This document shows, in pieces, positions 51,290-60,323 of a stretch of 64,000 nucleotides of DNA. Source of the DNA: Acidobacteriota bacterium (lineage in GTDB: Bacteria; Acidobacteriota; Terriglobia; Terriglobales; Acidobacteriaceae); assembly GCA_003225055.1 (NCBI GenBank), contig QIAU01000144.1, positions 124,001 to 188,000 of the forward strand, read 5' to 3'. A model generated the notes under the pieces. That model saw only the letters and a program-made list of their open reading frames with translations. It was not told where the DNA came from and ran no database searches. The translations under genes were made by a program, and so were the position numbers. Each line of letters opens with the position of its first letter. The first letter of the stretch is position 1.

Positions 51290-51964
51290 ATGGGCAATGT
51301 TCGCATTTTGGTCGCTGACGATCACGAAATAGTCCGCAGAGGTCTGTGTAACCTGTTGCAATCCCGCGGCTGGGAAATCTGTGGGGAGGCTGGCGACGGA
51401 CGGCAGGCTGTGGAAATGGTGCAGCAGGTGCACCCGGATGTCGTCATTCTCGACATAGGAATGCCCAACCTGAACGGCCTGGACGCCACGCGTCAAATCC
51501 TGCACAAGAATCCGAACCAGAAGATTTTGATCTTAACCATCACGGACACGGACCAGGTGGTGCGTGACGTCTTGCAGGCGGGAGCTCGTGGTTTCGTTCT
51601 CAAATCCGATGCCGCCCGTGACCTGGTCGCCGCTGTAGATGCTGTGCAACAAAATCGGACTTTCTTTACACCCCGTGTCGGCGAGATGGTGCTGGAAGGC
51701 TATCTGAAAGGCGGCGGAGTCTACCAAGCCGAACCCACTATTCCAAGTCTGACGCCGCGCGAGCGCGAGATTGTTCAACTGTTGGCCGAGGGCAAGAGCA
51801 CCAAAGAGGTGGCCTCAGTTCTGGATCTGAGTGTGAAGACGGCGGAAACCCATCGCAGCAATATCATGCGCAAACTCAAGCTGCATTCCGTCGGAGAACT
51901 GGTTCTCTATGCCATCCGCAACAATATCGTGCAAGTTCCCAAACGCGACCTCGGTCAATCCTGA
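51290..51964 (+). CDS. NarL/FixJ-family response regulator
   Basis: A 224-residue two-domain regulator. The receiver (1-125) has DDHEIVRRGLCNLLQSRGWE, phosphoacceptor Asp55 in VVILDIGMPNLNGLDATRQI and Lys near 108 in FVLKSDAARDLVAAVDAV. The output is a LuxR/GerE helix-turn-helix: LTPREREIVQLLAEGKSTKE, VASVLDLSVKTAETHRSNIM and KLKLHSVGELVLYAIRNNIV. No sensor kinase is adjacent. It is close in sequence to the receiver-only gene at 50391, suggesting a past duplication. Confidence 0.93.
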   Translation: MGNVRILVADDHEIVRRGLCNLLQSRGWEICGEAGDGRQAVEMVQQVHPDVVILDIGMPNLNGLDATRQILHKNPNQKILILTITDTDQVVRDVLQAGARGFVLKSDAARDLVAAVDAVQQNRTFFTPRVGEMVLEGYLKGGGVYQAEPTIPSLTPREREIVQLLAEGKSTKEVASVLDLSVKTAETHRSNIMRKLKLHSVGELVLYAIRNNIVQVPKRDLGQS

Positions 51965-52031
51965 GCGCCCAGTTCTATTCCCAACTGGTTCCCTCCTTCT
52001 TCGTCTTCCAGACATGCCATAATCACTGGTC

Positions 52032-53498
52032 ATGAAGGCGATCAGGCGCTCCGATCTTTACCGCAAGCTTCCGGCGATAGACGCACTGCTGCGCGCTCCC
52101 GAAGTCGCTGCCCTCGTCGCCCGCGAAGGACAGGTTGCCGTGGCCGAGGCAGCCCGGGTCGTCCTGGCCCGCGTGCGTGACGAGATCGCTGCAGGAGTTC
52201 TCGATAGCACCCGATTGGAACTTGCCATCGCCGGGTTGCCCCCCGCTATTGAGCGTCAGCTCCAGCAATCCCTGGCTTATTCTCTGCGCGAGGTAATCAA
52301 CGGCACGGGAGTCATCCTGCACACCAATTTGGGTCGCGCGCCCTTGTCGGCCCGAGCCCTGGACCATGTTCGTGATGTGGCCCTGGGCTACTCCAACCTG
52401 GAATTCGATATAGCAGCCGGAGCGCGTGGCAAGAGAGACGTCCACGTCGACCGCCTGTTCCGAAAGTTGTTGTCAGAGCAAACAGGCGATGTGGAAGCGG
52501 ATCTCCCACCCGCTCAGTCCGAGCGCAGCTCGGCTAAGCAAGCGGCTGAGATCTCCACAATCGTCGTAAACAACAATGCTGCCGCCGTCCTGATCGCTCT
52601 CAATACGCTAGCTGAAGGTGGAGAAGTTATCGTCTCACGCGGCGAGCTGGTTGAGATCGGCGGGTCGTTTCGTATCCCCGACGTGATGGCCAAGTCCAAC
52701 GCAATCCTGCGCGAGGTAGGCACCACCAACCGCACGCGCATCGCCGACTACGAGCGCGCCATCAACGACCAAACACGCCTCCTTCTCCGGGTCCACCGCT
52801 CCAATTTCCAGATCACGGGATTCACCGAACAGCCCTCGCTAACAGAACTGACGAGACTTGCCCGCAAACGAAGCGTTCCCCTGATGGAAGACGTGGGGAG
52901 CGGGGCACTGTTCGATCTGCGCTCGGTTGGCATCACTGGCGAGCCGGGAGTTCTCGGCAGCCTGCGCGCGGGAGTGGATGTTGTTACCTACAGCGGCGAC
53001 AAATTGCTGGGCGGTCCGCAGGCCGGAATTCTGAGCGGAAAACGCGAGCTCATCGCGCGCATTCGGGCGAATCCGTTGTTCCGGGCGTTGCGCGTCGATA
53101 AGTTGACCTATGCCGCTCTGGAAGCCACGTTGCTGGCCTACGTGAAACATGACCATGACGCCATCCCCGCGCTGCGCATGATGCGCCTGTCAAAGCAGGA
53201 GATTGGAGCCCGTGCGGAAGCGATGCTTGAGCAGCTACCTTCGCCGAGGTTGTCGGCGCACATCATCGATGGGGAATCGGTGGTCGGCGGCGGCGCGGCG
53301 CCTTCGGCAGCGCTCCCAACCCGTCTGATCGCGCTCACGGTGAGGGCTCTGAGCGCGGACGAATTGGCAGGACGCCTGCGACAATCCGGTGTAATAACGC
53401 GCACGGAAGAGGGCCGCGTCCTGCTCGACCTGCGCACCGTGTTTCCCGAGCAGGATCCGGCAGTCGCGCAAGTCTTGAGGCGAGCCTTGGAAGATTGA
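52032..53498 (+). CDS. selA: L-seryl-tRNA(Sec) selenium transferase
   Basis: PLP enzyme that converts seryl-tRNA(Sec) to selenocysteyl-tRNA(Sec). It is 488 residues, slightly long. Motifs are RKLPAIDALLRAPEVAALVA at the N-terminus, INGTGVILHTNLGRAPLS, VVNNNAAAVLIALNTLAEGG, EVIVSRGELVEIGGSFRIPD, and the PLP lysine near 324 in TYSGDKLLGGPQAGI. An extra loop (about 156-174, LPPAQSERSSAKQAAE) before VVNNNAAA is encoded by the same palindromic element as in recG. No selB, selD or tRNA-Sec is in the window. Confidence 0.94.
   Translation: MKAIRRSDLYRKLPAIDALLRAPEVAALVAREGQVAVAEAARVVLARVRDEIAAGVLDSTRLELAIAGLPPAIERQLQQSLAYSLREVINGTGVILHTNLGRAPLSARALDHVRDVALGYSNLEFDIAAGARGKRDVHVDRLFRKLLSEQTGDVEADLPPAQSERSSAKQAAEISTIVVNNNAAAVLIALNTLAEGGEVIVSRGELVEIGGSFRIPDVMAKSNAILREVGTTNRTRIADYERAINDQTRLLLRVHRSNFQITGFTEQPSLTELTRLARKRSVPLMEDVGSGALFDLRSVGITGEPGVLGSLRAGVDVVTYSGDKLLGGPQAGILSGKRELIARIRANPLFRALRVDKLTYAALEATLLAYVKHDHDAIPALRMMRLSKQEIGARAEAMLEQLPSPRLSAHIIDGESVVGGGAAPSAALPTRLIALTVRALSADELAGRLRQSGVITRTEEGRVLLDLRTVFPEQDPAVAQVLRRALED
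52502..52539. repeat. in-frame palindromic element in selA
   Basis: The core GCTCAGTCCGAGCGCAGCTC.. (52512-52539) matches 24 of 28 bases of the element in recG and folds the same way. It encodes AQSERSSA versus AQAERSSA in RecG. Confidence 0.8.
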
Positions 53499-53527
53499 GG
53501 TCTGAGAGCTAAGCAAGTAAATTCCCC

Positions 53528-54058
53528 TTGGCGATCCTCTATACCATCGGCCACTCCACCCGCAGTTTCGAGGAACTGGTCGAAGCACTGCAAGCCCACT
53601 CAATCCAGACGCTGGTCGACATCCGTTCCCTCCCAATGTCACGGCGTTTGCCACATTTCAACGGCGGCTACCTCGAGAAAGCGCTTCCCGAGGCCGGGAT
53701 TCATTACGTCTCCATGAAGGCCCTCGGCGGCCGCCGCAAGATGATCCGCGACGATTCACCTAATGTCGGCCTGCGCAGCCTCAGCTTCCGCAATTACGCC
53801 GACTACATGCTGACCAGCGAGTTCCAGAACGCCGCCGCTGAACTGGTCAGGCTCGCCCAGCATTCGCGTACCGCGTACATGTGTGCCGAACGAGTCTATT
53901 TCCGCTGTCATCGCATGCTGGTCTCCGACTACCTGGTAGCCCACGGCCACGAGGTGCTGCACATCGACGCCACCGGTCCGGTAAAGCGGCACAAGCTGAC
54001 CTCCGAGGCACGCCTCATCGATGGACAATTGATCTTCCGCGGCGATCGCCTGCTATGA
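53528..54058 (+). CDS. DUF488-family protein
   Basis: A 176-residue protein, TTG start. Family hallmarks are LYTIGHSTRSFEELVEALQA and TLVDIRSLPMSRRLPHFNGG at the N-terminus, YVSMKALGGRRKM, and YMCAERVYFRCHRMLVSDYL (the CAE...CHR block) near 118-137, followed by GHEVLHID. These Cys/His/Arg residues suggest a metal- or nucleotide-binding enzyme, but DUF488 proteins have no proven role. It follows selA by about 30 bp, likely co-transcribed. Confidence 0.88.
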   Translation: MAILYTIGHSTRSFEELVEALQAHSIQTLVDIRSLPMSRRLPHFNGGYLEKALPEAGIHYVSMKALGGRRKMIRDDSPNVGLRSLSFRNYADYMLTSEFQNAAAELVRLAQHSRTAYMCAERVYFRCHRMLVSDYLVAHGHEVLHIDATGPVKRHKLTSEARLIDGQLIFRGDRLL

Positions 54059-54136
54059 AACGTGTGCAGATGGAACCTGAAGCGCGTCTCGGCCCCGCCC
54101 GGCCGATCAAAGCTCCGCTTGTGTTACCTTGACGGG

Positions 54137-54514
54137 ATGATCGTCGGTTCGGGCATCGACGTGGTCGAAGTCCCGCGCGTGGCGGCAGCCATCGAACGCT
54201 TTGGCGAGCGCTTTGTCCAGCGCGTTTTCACGGAACAGGAAATCCGCTACTGCGAGTCGAAAGCCAACCGTGTGGAGCGCTTCTCGGCGCGATTCGCTGC
54301 CAAGGAAGCAGGCATGAAGGCGCTCGGTACGGGCTGGAGTCATGGAATCGGCTGGCGCGATTTGGAAGTGCGCCGCCAGCCGGGAGGCCGGCCGACGCTT
54401 GTGTTCCATGGCAAAGCCGCCGAGTTTGCGAGGCTAATGGGCGTCGCGCATGTTGCGCTCTCGCTCACCCACACCGCCGCAGAAGCCATTGCGCAGGTGA
54501 TTTTGGAAAATTAG
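54137..54514 (+). CDS. acpS: holo-[acyl-carrier-protein] synthase
   Basis: Transfers 4'-phosphopantetheine from CoA to acyl carrier protein. It is 125 residues from ATG 54137. MIVGSGIDVVEVPRVAAAIE carries the Mg-binding Asp8, and RFSARFAAKEAGMKALGTGW carries the second ligand Glu and catalytic Lys. VALSLTHTAAEAIAQVIL ends the protein. An upstream in-frame ATG (54062) overlaps the DUF488 gene end and is less likely. Spacing suggests an operon with selA and DUF488. Confidence 0.94.
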   Translation: MIVGSGIDVVEVPRVAAAIERFGERFVQRVFTEQEIRYCESKANRVERFSARFAAKEAGMKALGTGWSHGIGWRDLEVRRQPGGRPTLVFHGKAAEFARLMGVAHVALSLTHTAAEAIAQVILEN

Positions 54515-54545
54515 GTCCGAGACGGTTCGAGTCGAGGTTTTGTAT

Positions 54546-54569
54546 CAGGGTACCAGGGTACCAGGGTAC
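54546..54569. repeat. tandem CAGGGTAC x3
   Basis: Three perfect 8-bp units in the gap between acpS and the convergent GT39 gene, followed by a small GGTACGC/GCGTACC hairpin. Confidence 0.75.
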
Positions 54570-54646
54570 GCCTTCAAGCGTACCGCTTAGGGTAAGGCGT
54601 TCGCTCTTGCCAATTCCGGCGGCGCGGCTTCAACCCGCCGAGGAAC

Positions 54647-56173
54647 CTAGGGTGCCTTGGCCGCTTCGCCCTGCGACTTGGCAGGCACGATCTCGAGCCG
54701 CTCGACACTGACCGCTTTAAACTTCTTTTCCTCTGCAACCGCATACGTCGGCTGCAAGGCACGTAGCAGCTGCACGGTTCTCCCCTCCGGAGCAAAATTT
54801 GGAAATACTACGACCCAGACCTGGCGATGAGTACGGGCGAGCTCGGAGAGGGATGCTTTGCTCTTTTCGTAGTCAGGCAGTGCGAGCTTTGGCGCCGCTC
54901 CTGGCGCGTACCAGCGGCTCGAGTAATACACTAGCGGTGCCATCCCAGTACCGACGAACGCCGTATCCCCGTCATGGACACGGCTCAGCAGGTAGCGCAT
55001 GGCGCCTTCCCAATCTTCTTCAGTTTTGTAAGCCAACCCAACCGAGACCAGCGATAGGCACAGGGCAATGGCCAGAATTCCGGTACGCACGCGGGAGGAC
55101 CGCCAGTTCGCAATTCCGTCGGCTACCACCAACATAAACGCGGGCCAGCAGACGATCAGGTAACGGAAGAAAAAAACCGGTTTCAGGTACGAGACCAGGA
55201 AGCTGATTGCAACTGGAAGAATCAGCCATAAGGCGGGAAACGCCTGTCGCCAACTCGGCAAAGAGCGCGCGCTGCTGACCCAGACTCTCCACAAGTCTAA
55301 GAAACTCAGGAGGCATAGACCGGCACAGATGAGCAACAAAACGTAAGCCACACCGGTGCTTCCGGCTCCGGCCAGGAAAACTGCCCAGTGGACCAATTCC
55401 CACAGTTTGGGCTTCGGGATCCAGGCCAACTGACCGGCATTATGGGTGATGACATAAGCTGCGGCGGGGCTAAGCAGCAATCCCAGAGCAACCAAGGCCA
55501 ACCGTAATTGCCTCCAGGGAATTTCCTTCCGGCGCAGCAAGAGCAGCGAAGCCAGTTGCGCCACCAGGGCCAGCACTGCATAAAGGTGGCAGTAGACCGA
55601 CAGGGCAGAGGCGATCGCATACAACAACCAGTTGCGAAACGTCGGCCGTTCCAAGCCGCGCACCAGAAGCCACGTTGCCACCACGAGCAGGAGAAGCATC
55701 AGGCTGTAGCTGCGAATCCACTGCGAAGCTCGCACATGGGACGCGCTAACTGACACCAGCAGCGCGGTGATCAGCCCCGTTCGTCGGCCGTAAAGCTGAT
55801 TTCCCAGGGCATACATTGCGGGCACGGTTGCCACCCCGAACAAGATTGAAAGGATTTTGGCTACGCTCTGGCCGTCCCCGAGGTAAATCCAGCCTCGCAG
55901 GAGAAGGTAGTAGGCGATCATGTTGCCTTCTCGCGTGCTGATCTCGCGCCAGAAGCTGGGCCAGCTCATGCGCGCGTACAACATGCTGTAGATTTCGTCG
56001 AGCCAAAGACTCTTACCAGCAAGATGAGGCAAGCGCAGGACCAGGGCGATGAGCATCAGCCCCCCGAGGACCAGGGCGGTCGACCGCGTCGAGGTGCCGT
56101 CGCTCAGCCGAGAGGTCCAGCTGCGCGCGTCGCGTTGGGAAGTAGTTACATCCGTGCTCAGCGGAAGATTCAT
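54647..56173 (-). CDS. GT39-type (ArnT/PMT-like) membrane glycosyltransferase
   Basis: A 508-residue multi-pass protein. RLPHLAGKSLWLDEIYSML (about 50-68) has the conserved DE pair of the catalytic loop. About ten hydrophobic segments follow, such as LSILFGVATVPAMYALGNQL, ITALLVSVSASHVRASQW and FFRYLIVCWPAFMLVVADGI. The C-terminal 110 residues are a soluble outer domain (AFVGTGMAPLVYYSSRWYAP). It should transfer a sugar from a polyprenyl donor to an unknown acceptor. Convergent with acpS, divergent from the next gene. Confidence 0.87.
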   Translation of the reverse strand: MNLPLSTDVTTSQRDARSWTSRLSDGTSTRSTALVLGGLMLIALVLRLPHLAGKSLWLDEIYSMLYARMSWPSFWREISTREGNMIAYYLLLRGWIYLGDGQSVAKILSILFGVATVPAMYALGNQLYGRRTGLITALLVSVSASHVRASQWIRSYSLMLLLLVVATWLLVRGLERPTFRNWLLYAIASALSVYCHLYAVLALVAQLASLLLLRRKEIPWRQLRLALVALGLLLSPAAAYVITHNAGQLAWIPKPKLWELVHWAVFLAGAGSTGVAYVLLLICAGLCLLSFLDLWRVWVSSARSLPSWRQAFPALWLILPVAISFLVSYLKPVFFFRYLIVCWPAFMLVVADGIANWRSSRVRTGILAIALCLSLVSVGLAYKTEEDWEGAMRYLLSRVHDGDTAFVGTGMAPLVYYSSRWYAPGAAPKLALPDYEKSKASLSELARTHRQVWVVVFPNFAPEGRTVQLLRALQPTYAVAEEKKFKAVSVERLEIVPAKSQGEAAKAP

Positions 56174-56573
56174 GAATCCGCCATTGTACGGCCTGGTAGA
56201 GCTAAGTCCGTGTCACCGGCCCTTCCGTGCCGGGTTTACCATATTGCCCGTGCGCGGCTGTTATCCTTGAGGCTCTGAGTCCCCGGCGGAAGCAATAACA
56301 CATGCAGAGATCCTCCGCTTCGCTCAGAGTTTGTGACTCTTTCGTTTTTCTCGCACGGACTGATGCTGAAAACAAGCAGGTTACGTGCCGAAAAATCGCC
56401 TAAATCAAAAAAACTCACGAACCGTCAGGATGTCAAGTCTTCCGGATTGGTTGAATCGAGTTGAGGCTCCCCAATTTAACGATCCCAAGCTTTTGCCGCG
56501 ACGGTTGCCTTATGCGTATGATGTCGAATTCCCGACTCGAACCAACCCGCAATCCCGGAGAACCCAGGGGAAG
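56174..56573. other. 400-bp divergent promoter region
   Basis: An in-frame extension of the next gene reaches back to 56385, but it has no family features and the ribosome site (AGGGGAAG) directly precedes ATG 56574. The region should hold promoters for both divergent genes; none is clear. Confidence 0.5.
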
Positions 56574-58961
56574 ATGACCGTAGCGCCTGCACTGCCCAAT
56601 CAATCGAAGCAACTTAGCCTCCGGGAGGCTGCCCTGCCGCTGGGTCTTGCGCTGACCAGCTTCGCGGCGCTGCTGCTGGAGCTGGCGTTAACTCGGCTCT
56701 TCTCGGTCGTGCTCTTTTATCATTTCGCGTTTCTTGCTATTTCGTTGGCTCTCCTCGGACTCGGCGCTGGAGGAATATTCGCACACCTGCGCCGCCCGTG
56801 GCTGTTGCGTTGGCCCATGCCCACTCTTGCCGCCGCCGTGTCCGGACTGTGTTCGGTTGTCATCATCATCGTCCTGGAAATTGTCTTGCACTCTGCGGTC
56901 CACCTGCAGCTCAGCTGGAAAGATCTCCGTCATTTAAGCACGCTTTATGTCTCCGCCGCGGTTCCGTTTTTTTTGACAGGTCTGCTGTTTTCTGTGGTTT
57001 TCGCTCGGAATGCTTCCCGCATCTCGCATTTGTACGGGGCCGAGTTAACCGGAGGCGCGCTGGCCTGCCTCGCGACGGTGCCATTGCTGAACCAACTGGG
57101 CGGGCCCAACACCGTCCTGTTTGCCTCTGTGGCGATGGCTCTAGCCTCGGTCGTCTGGAGCGACAATCGAAATTGGCGCCGGGCCGGCGCTGGACTGGCC
57201 GTGTTGTTGCTGCTGTTAATCGCGCTGAACATCCGCTACCCTCTGCTCGACGTGGTTTATGCCAAGGGAAGCCGCCGCGATGGAGTTGGGCTCGAGTACG
57301 CTCGCTGGAACGCCATTTCGCGGGTAGAAGTGGATCGCGAGAGAGATGGCTCGCGTTACATCGTGATCGACGCCGACGCTTCCACCGCCATCATGAATGT
57401 TAATCCCCATCCCGGGGAGGGCACTGCGCGCTGGCTGATGGCAGCCGCTCCCGCCGTCTGCAACGTTCTGCGCCCGCACGGAGATTTCGCCATCATCGGT
57501 CCCGGCGGCGGCGTGGATGTTCTGCGCGCTGTCGCAAGCGGAAGCACGCGTGTCACCGGGATTGAAATCAATCCCATCATCGTCAACGACATCATGCGCG
57601 GGCGCTACGCTGACTATGCGTATCACGTTTACCAGATCCCCGAGGTGGATATTCATGTCAGCGATGGCCGCTCTTTCCTTCGCAATTCGCGCGGCCAATA
57701 CGATGTGCTGGAAATGACTCTGGTGGACACCTGGGCCTCGACGGCGGCTGGCGCCTTCGCGCTGGCCGAAAACAATCTCTACACGGTAGAAGCGTTCAAG
57801 GAGTATTTCCGGCATCTGAAGCCGGACGGCATGATCGCGATTACGCGATGGGAGTTCAAGGAAGCGCGGGAGGCACTGCGGGTTGTGTCAGTAGCCATGG
57901 AGGCGCTGCATCAGCTTGGCATTGCCAATCCGGCTGCGCACTTTGCCGTCGTGTCCGACGGCGCGCTCGATGCTGACGGCCGCCCCGTTCTTGTCGTCGC
58001 CAAGAAAAGCCCGGTGACCTTCGCGGAAGAAGCAGCAGTTTTGGAGCACATCAAGAAATATCCCAAGCTGGTGGCGCAATATCTGCCTTCGTCGCCGGGT
58101 GCCAATGCGTTTTCGCAACTAATATTGAGTAATGATCCCGTCGCCTTCGCTCATCAGTACAAGTTCAACGTCACACCGGTTTACGATAATGCGCCATTTT
58201 TCTTCTTCACGCTGAAATTGAAGCAAGCTCTAACCCGCGGGCCGGTCCAGGGGATCGACTGGAAGGTAAACGTTGGCGTGGCTGTCCTGGGCATGGTCCT
58301 GCTGCTCTCGCTGGCGGTGGTGATCGCGTTTTTGATCCTGCCGCTCGCATTTCATGACCGCAGCCGGGGAAAAGTCCTTCCGCTCCTGTATTTTGTCGCC
58401 GTTGGTCTCGGCTACATCCTGGTAGAGATCGCCTTCATCCAGCGCTTCGTCCTGTTTTTGGGTCATCCTACTTACGCACTAACAGTGGTCATTTTCCTGC
58501 TGCTTTTGTCCAGCGGCGTCGGCAGCCTGCTTTCGCGTCAATGGCTGACTCGTCCGAGATCGGTCCGAACGCCCTTAGCAGTAATCGCCGCGTCCATCCT
58601 AGCTTACGTCTTCTTGTTACCTGCCCTGTTGCCATCCCTCGTGGGACTTGCCTTCCCACTCAAGCTCGTAGTGAGCGGAATTTTGCTGGTTCCACTGGCG
58701 TTGGCCATGGGGATGCCGTTCCCAACCGGCTTGCGAGCGCTGACCGGCAACTCGCCTTCCGAAGCTGCGGCTGACGAGACCGCAGCCGACAGTTCCGTGG
58801 AGTGGGCCTGGGCGATGAACGCTGCCGCCAGCGTGCTGGGCTCGGTTCTGGCGATGGTGATCGCCATCCGCTTTGGCCTGAATGTCACCCTGGGGTGCGG
58901 CGCAATGGCTTATGTTGCTGCCCTGTTGGCGAGCGCAACGCTGACGCCAAGGCGGGCATGA
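56574..58961 (+). CDS. large membrane protein with spermidine-synthase-like domain
   Basis: A 795-residue fusion. Residues about 15-260 hold seven hydrophobic segments (LPLGLALTSFAALLLELALT and onwards). About 270-560 is a SpeE-like Rossmann methyltransferase/aminopropyltransferase domain: DFAIIGPGGGVDVLRAVASG (glycine loop), VTGIEINPIIV with the ribose-binding Glu, VSDGRSFL, and LVDTWASTAAGAFALAENNL in place of the usual catalytic Asp region. About 570-795 is a second membrane block (LYFVAVGLGYILVEIAFIQR). Stand-alone membrane relatives exist but their substrate is unknown. Start 56574 by ribosome site. Confidence 0.85.
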   Translation: MTVAPALPNQSKQLSLREAALPLGLALTSFAALLLELALTRLFSVVLFYHFAFLAISLALLGLGAGGIFAHLRRPWLLRWPMPTLAAAVSGLCSVVIIIVLEIVLHSAVHLQLSWKDLRHLSTLYVSAAVPFFLTGLLFSVVFARNASRISHLYGAELTGGALACLATVPLLNQLGGPNTVLFASVAMALASVVWSDNRNWRRAGAGLAVLLLLLIALNIRYPLLDVVYAKGSRRDGVGLEYARWNAISRVEVDRERDGSRYIVIDADASTAIMNVNPHPGEGTARWLMAAAPAVCNVLRPHGDFAIIGPGGGVDVLRAVASGSTRVTGIEINPIIVNDIMRGRYADYAYHVYQIPEVDIHVSDGRSFLRNSRGQYDVLEMTLVDTWASTAAGAFALAENNLYTVEAFKEYFRHLKPDGMIAITRWEFKEAREALRVVSVAMEALHQLGIANPAAHFAVVSDGALDADGRPVLVVAKKSPVTFAEEAAVLEHIKKYPKLVAQYLPSSPGANAFSQLILSNDPVAFAHQYKFNVTPVYDNAPFFFFTLKLKQALTRGPVQGIDWKVNVGVAVLGMVLLLSLAVVIAFLILPLAFHDRSRGKVLPLLYFVAVGLGYILVEIAFIQRFVLFLGHPTYALTVVIFLLLLSSGVGSLLSRQWLTRPRSVRTPLAVIAASILAYVFLLPALLPSLVGLAFPLKLVVSGILLVPLALAMGMPFPTGLRALTGNSPSEAAADETAADSSVEWAWAMNAAASVLGSVLAMVIAIRFGLNVTLGCGAMAYVAALLASATLTPRRA

Positions 58962-59068
58962 GCAGCCAGACAGTACACAGCCTGTAACTCCGCAAGCCAC
59001 GCGGGGTCTGCTATGATTTTCACAAATCCACCGCTTTTGCGGTCTGGTCGAGACTATCTGAGGAGAAG

Positions 59069-60142
59069 GTGCCTAGCCAGAAGCAGGTTAAGTGGTCGCA
59101 ACTCAAGGTTGGCATCACAGTTATAGTTGCCAGCATCACGCTCATGGTGCTGGTCTTCCTCATGAACCAAACGGGCGGGATGTTCTCCCGCAAAATCACT
59201 ATCCAGTCCTTCTTCGACAACGCCAGTGGCCTGCGCCAGGGCGCGCCGGTGCGTTTGCAGGGTGTTGACGTCGGCAATGTGACCGCCATCCGGGTCGTTC
59301 CCAACAAGCCGCTCACGCCGGTAGAAGTCACCATGAAGGTGAGCACCCGCTACATGGCCAACCTGCGCAAGGATTCGGTTACGTCTCTGGAAACGGCGGG
59401 AGTTTTGGGCGAAACCTACGTGGAAATCGAAAGCGGACAAGCAAGGGGCGCTCAGATCCAGGAAGGGGATGTGCTTATCACCCGCGAACACCCGGATTTT
59501 CAAGATGTCGTTCGCTCCAGCCAGAGCACGCTGCAGAACCTGGACGCGCTGCTCAAGCGTCTCGACCGCATCGTGGCCTTCGTGGAAAGCGGCCAGGGCT
59601 CGATCGGCAAACTCATTTACGATCCGAGCTTGTACAACCATTTGAATACGACCTTGAATGAGTTTCAGGCAATCGCCACGGACGTGAGCCAGGGCAAGGG
59701 CAGCCTGGGCAAGATGGTGGCCAGCGACGAGCTTTATCAGAAGGCCGACACCACCATAGATAAGCTGAACGGCATTATCAGCGACATCGAGCAGGGCAAG
59801 GGTTCCGCGGGCAAGTTCCTCAAAGATCCCGGGCTCTACAACAATGCCAACGAGACCGTCGCGAACATCAAGAAATTTACTGAAGATGTAAACGCCGGCA
59901 AGGGCGCCCTGGGCAAGCTGACGCGAGACGAGCAACTAGCCGCCAGGCTGAAGGACACGATCGAAAAGCTGTCGATCATCTCCGATCGCCTGGAAGCGGG
60001 TGAAGGCACCTTCGGCAGTCTGCTGCGTGATTCCTCGCTCTACAGCAACACCGACCAGATGCTGGTGGAAACCCGCGGCCTGGTCAAAGCCATCCGCGAG
60101 AACCCCAAACGCTATTTGACGATCCACATGAAGGTGTTCTGA
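59069..60142 (+). CDS. MlaD/MCE-domain lipid-transfer protein
   Basis: A 357-residue periplasmic protein, single membrane anchor (LKVGITVIVASITLMVLVFL, about 12-31). The MCE domain (about 40-125) reads FFDNASGLRQGAPVRLQGVD and VGNVTAIRVV, then VLGETYVEIE. The rest is helical, with repeats of a GxGSxGKL motif about every 45 residues: GQGSIGKLIYDPSLYNHLNT, GKGSLGKMVASDELY, GKGSAGKFLKDPGLYNNANE, GKGALGKLTRDEQLA and GEGTFGSLLRDSSLYSNTDQ. Such proteins form hexameric rings or tubes that move phospholipids. No MlaE/MlaF is adjacent. GTG start with AGGAGAAG directly before it. Confidence 0.9.
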   Translation: MPSQKQVKWSQLKVGITVIVASITLMVLVFLMNQTGGMFSRKITIQSFFDNASGLRQGAPVRLQGVDVGNVTAIRVVPNKPLTPVEVTMKVSTRYMANLRKDSVTSLETAGVLGETYVEIESGQARGAQIQEGDVLITREHPDFQDVVRSSQSTLQNLDALLKRLDRIVAFVESGQGSIGKLIYDPSLYNHLNTTLNEFQAIATDVSQGKGSLGKMVASDELYQKADTTIDKLNGIISDIEQGKGSAGKFLKDPGLYNNANETVANIKKFTEDVNAGKGALGKLTRDEQLAARLKDTIEKLSIISDRLEAGEGTFGSLLRDSSLYSNTDQMLVETRGLVKAIRENPKRYLTIHMKVF

Positions 60143-60323
60143 CAGTCCTCTCCCAACGCAGAAAGATGCTGACTCAAAGCAACTGCAGCTCTCTAAGGCG
60201 AAGTAGAGTGGCTTCGAGGGGGGAACGCACATTTAAAGAATTTGGCCGCGCGGCCCGTGGGCTTTGTTGTCCTGGAGATGAAGTGAACCGCATTGAACGC
60301 GACAACTTTGGGAACTGTTGCAG

